Shown here in pieces: positions 12,579 through 13,329 of a DNA stretch of 13,329 nucleotides (position 1 is its first letter; every line of letters begins with the position of its first letter). The DNA is from Oscillospiraceae bacterium (lineage in GTDB: Bacteria; Bacillota; Clostridia; Oscillospirales; Oscillospiraceae): positions 1 to 13,329 of the forward strand of contig JAEDKB010000031.1 in the NCBI GenBank assembly GCA_016296045.1. The letters are read 5' to 3'. The position numbers and the translations under genes are program-made. The notes under the pieces were generated by a model. The model saw nothing but the letters and a program-made list of their open reading frames with translations. It was not told the origin of the DNA and searched no databases.

Positions 12579-13329
12579 GTGACCGTCCGCTTCTGTCGGT
12601 GGGCATTGACATCGGCACAACGACCACCCAGCTTGTTTTTTCTCATCTGACCGTGCAGAACGAAAGTCCCGCCTTCACCGTTCCGCATTTTGCAATCACT
12701 AAGAAGGATGTGCTTTATCGGAGCAAAATCCATTTTACACCGCTGCTTTCGGACACCGTGATCGACACGGAGGGTGTCCGTAAAATCGTAGACGCGGAAT
12801 ATGCCGCTTCCGGTTTTGCCCGCGAGGATGTTCAAACCGGTGCCGTCATCATCACCGGCGAAACAGCCCGAAAGGAAAACGCCGCCGAGGTACTGCGTGC
12901 GCTCTCCGGGTATGCGGGAGATTTTGTGGTTGCGACCGCCGGTCCGGCACTGGAAAGCGTTTTGGCAGGAAAAGGCTCCGGCGCACAGAAATATTCGCAG
13001 GAGCATCAATGCGCCGTTTTGAACTTTGATATCGGCGGCGGCACGACCAACCTTGCGCTGTTTGACTGCGGCAGGCTGGTGGACACGGGCTGTCTGAATA
13101 TCGGCGGTCGGCTGATGAAGTTTTCGCCGGACGGAACGCTCACCTACCTTTCTCCTGTCCTTCGCCCGTATTTTGATTTCCGTGTCGGGCAGAAGCTGTG
13201 TGTGCGGGAGCTGCAGCCGGTGATTTCTCTGCTGGTTTCCGTTCTGGAATGGGTCATAAACGGCAAAGAAACAGGCTTTTCCCCTACTGATTTTATCACG
13301 GACAAGGCGATCCGCGTTTCCGGAACGCC
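12575..13329 (+). CDS. eutA: Ethanolamine ammonia-lyase reactivating factor EutA, N-terminal part
   Basis: EutA is an ATP-dependent chaperone that exchanges damaged cobalamin on ethanolamine ammonia-lyase (EutBC). The frame stays open to the window end (251 complete codons plus two bases), so the 3' part is missing only because of the window cut. Landmarks are the ASKHA phosphate-1 motif VGIDIGTTTTQLVF (9-22), YRSKIHFTPL, GAVIITGETARKENA (from about 89), GDFVVATAGPALESVLAGKG and the phosphate-2 motif NFDIGGGTTNLALF (150-163). The ATG at 12575 overlaps the dehydrogenase stop; an in-frame ATG two codons earlier (12569) is also possible. EutBC and microcompartment shell genes would be expected downstream. 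Confidence 0.93.
   Translation, partial: MSDRPLLSVGIDIGTTTTQLVFSHLTVQNESPAFTVPHFAITKKDVLYRSKIHFTPLLSDTVIDTEGVRKIVDAEYAASGFAREDVQTGAVIITGETARKENAAEVLRALSGYAGDFVVATAGPALESVLAGKGSGAQKYSQEHQCAVLNFDIGGGTTNLALFDCGRLVDTGCLNIGGRLMKFSPDGTLTYLSPVLRPYFDFRVGQKLCVRELQPVISLLVSVLEWVINGKETGFSPTDFITDKAIRVSGT

Noticed and set aside
1..13329. CRISPR array, insertion sequence, prophage or toxin-antitoxin genes
   Set aside because: No regular spacer-repeat pattern, transposase or integrase motif, or small paired gene was found. The only tandem repeat is the in-frame SecG heptad block.

Overview
The window looks like chromosomal DNA from an anaerobic, probably spore-forming Gram-positive bacterium of the class Clostridia. 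The Oscillospiraceae or a neighbouring family is my best guess. The evidence is a SpoIID homologue, strong AGGAGG-type ribosome sites, consensus sigma-A promoters, a citrate synthase of clostridial type, a CsaB-type pyruvyl transferase (a cell-wall polysaccharide marker) and the start of an ethanolamine-utilisation (eut) operon. The taxonomy is inference. Genes are closely packed, no intergenic stretch exceeds about 210 bases, and I saw no insertion sequence, phage gene, CRISPR array or rRNA.

Left part (1-5260). The window opens inside a tRNA-Leu(CAG) gene on the minus strand, with its own promoter. Next come citrate synthase (minus) and, divergent from it, spoIID (plus). spoIID converges on and overlaps secG (minus), and a perfect hairpin terminator lies inside the spoIID 3' end. 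SecG is unusual: a signal peptide and an acidic, heptad-repeated segment precede the normal SecG core. Upstream of secG lies prfB (release factor 2), which is in one frame with no programmed frameshift. Divergent from prfB is a nucleoside 2-deoxyribosyltransferase family gene with its own promoter.

Middle (5340-10450): an envelope polysaccharide locus. A three-gene minus-strand operon (DUF4330-like membrane protein, O-antigen ligase/polymerase-like membrane protein, zinc-ribbon membrane protein) is tightly coupled by an ATGA overlap and a 12-base gap. It is divergent from one large plus-strand gene that fuses a GT4-type glycosyltransferase to a CsaB-type polysaccharide pyruvyl transferase. 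The 118-base region between them holds two face-to-face promoters and a perfect palindrome. The likely shared job is making, polymerising or transferring, and pyruvylating a surface polysaccharide. This is inference from families and layout.

Right part (10460-13329). A soluble zinc-ribbon protein of unknown function (minus) is divergent from an iron-containing alcohol dehydrogenase (EutG-like). The dehydrogenase overlaps eutA, the ethanolamine ammonia-lyase reactivase, by ATGA; eutA runs off the window end. This pair appears to begin an ethanolamine catabolism operon.

The most notable items are the SecG with a signal peptide and repeat segment, the GT-CsaB fusion in its divergent locus with opposed promoters, and the terminator embedded in the spoIID coding sequence. 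No wholly new system is evident. The polysaccharide locus is the best candidate for undescribed biology.
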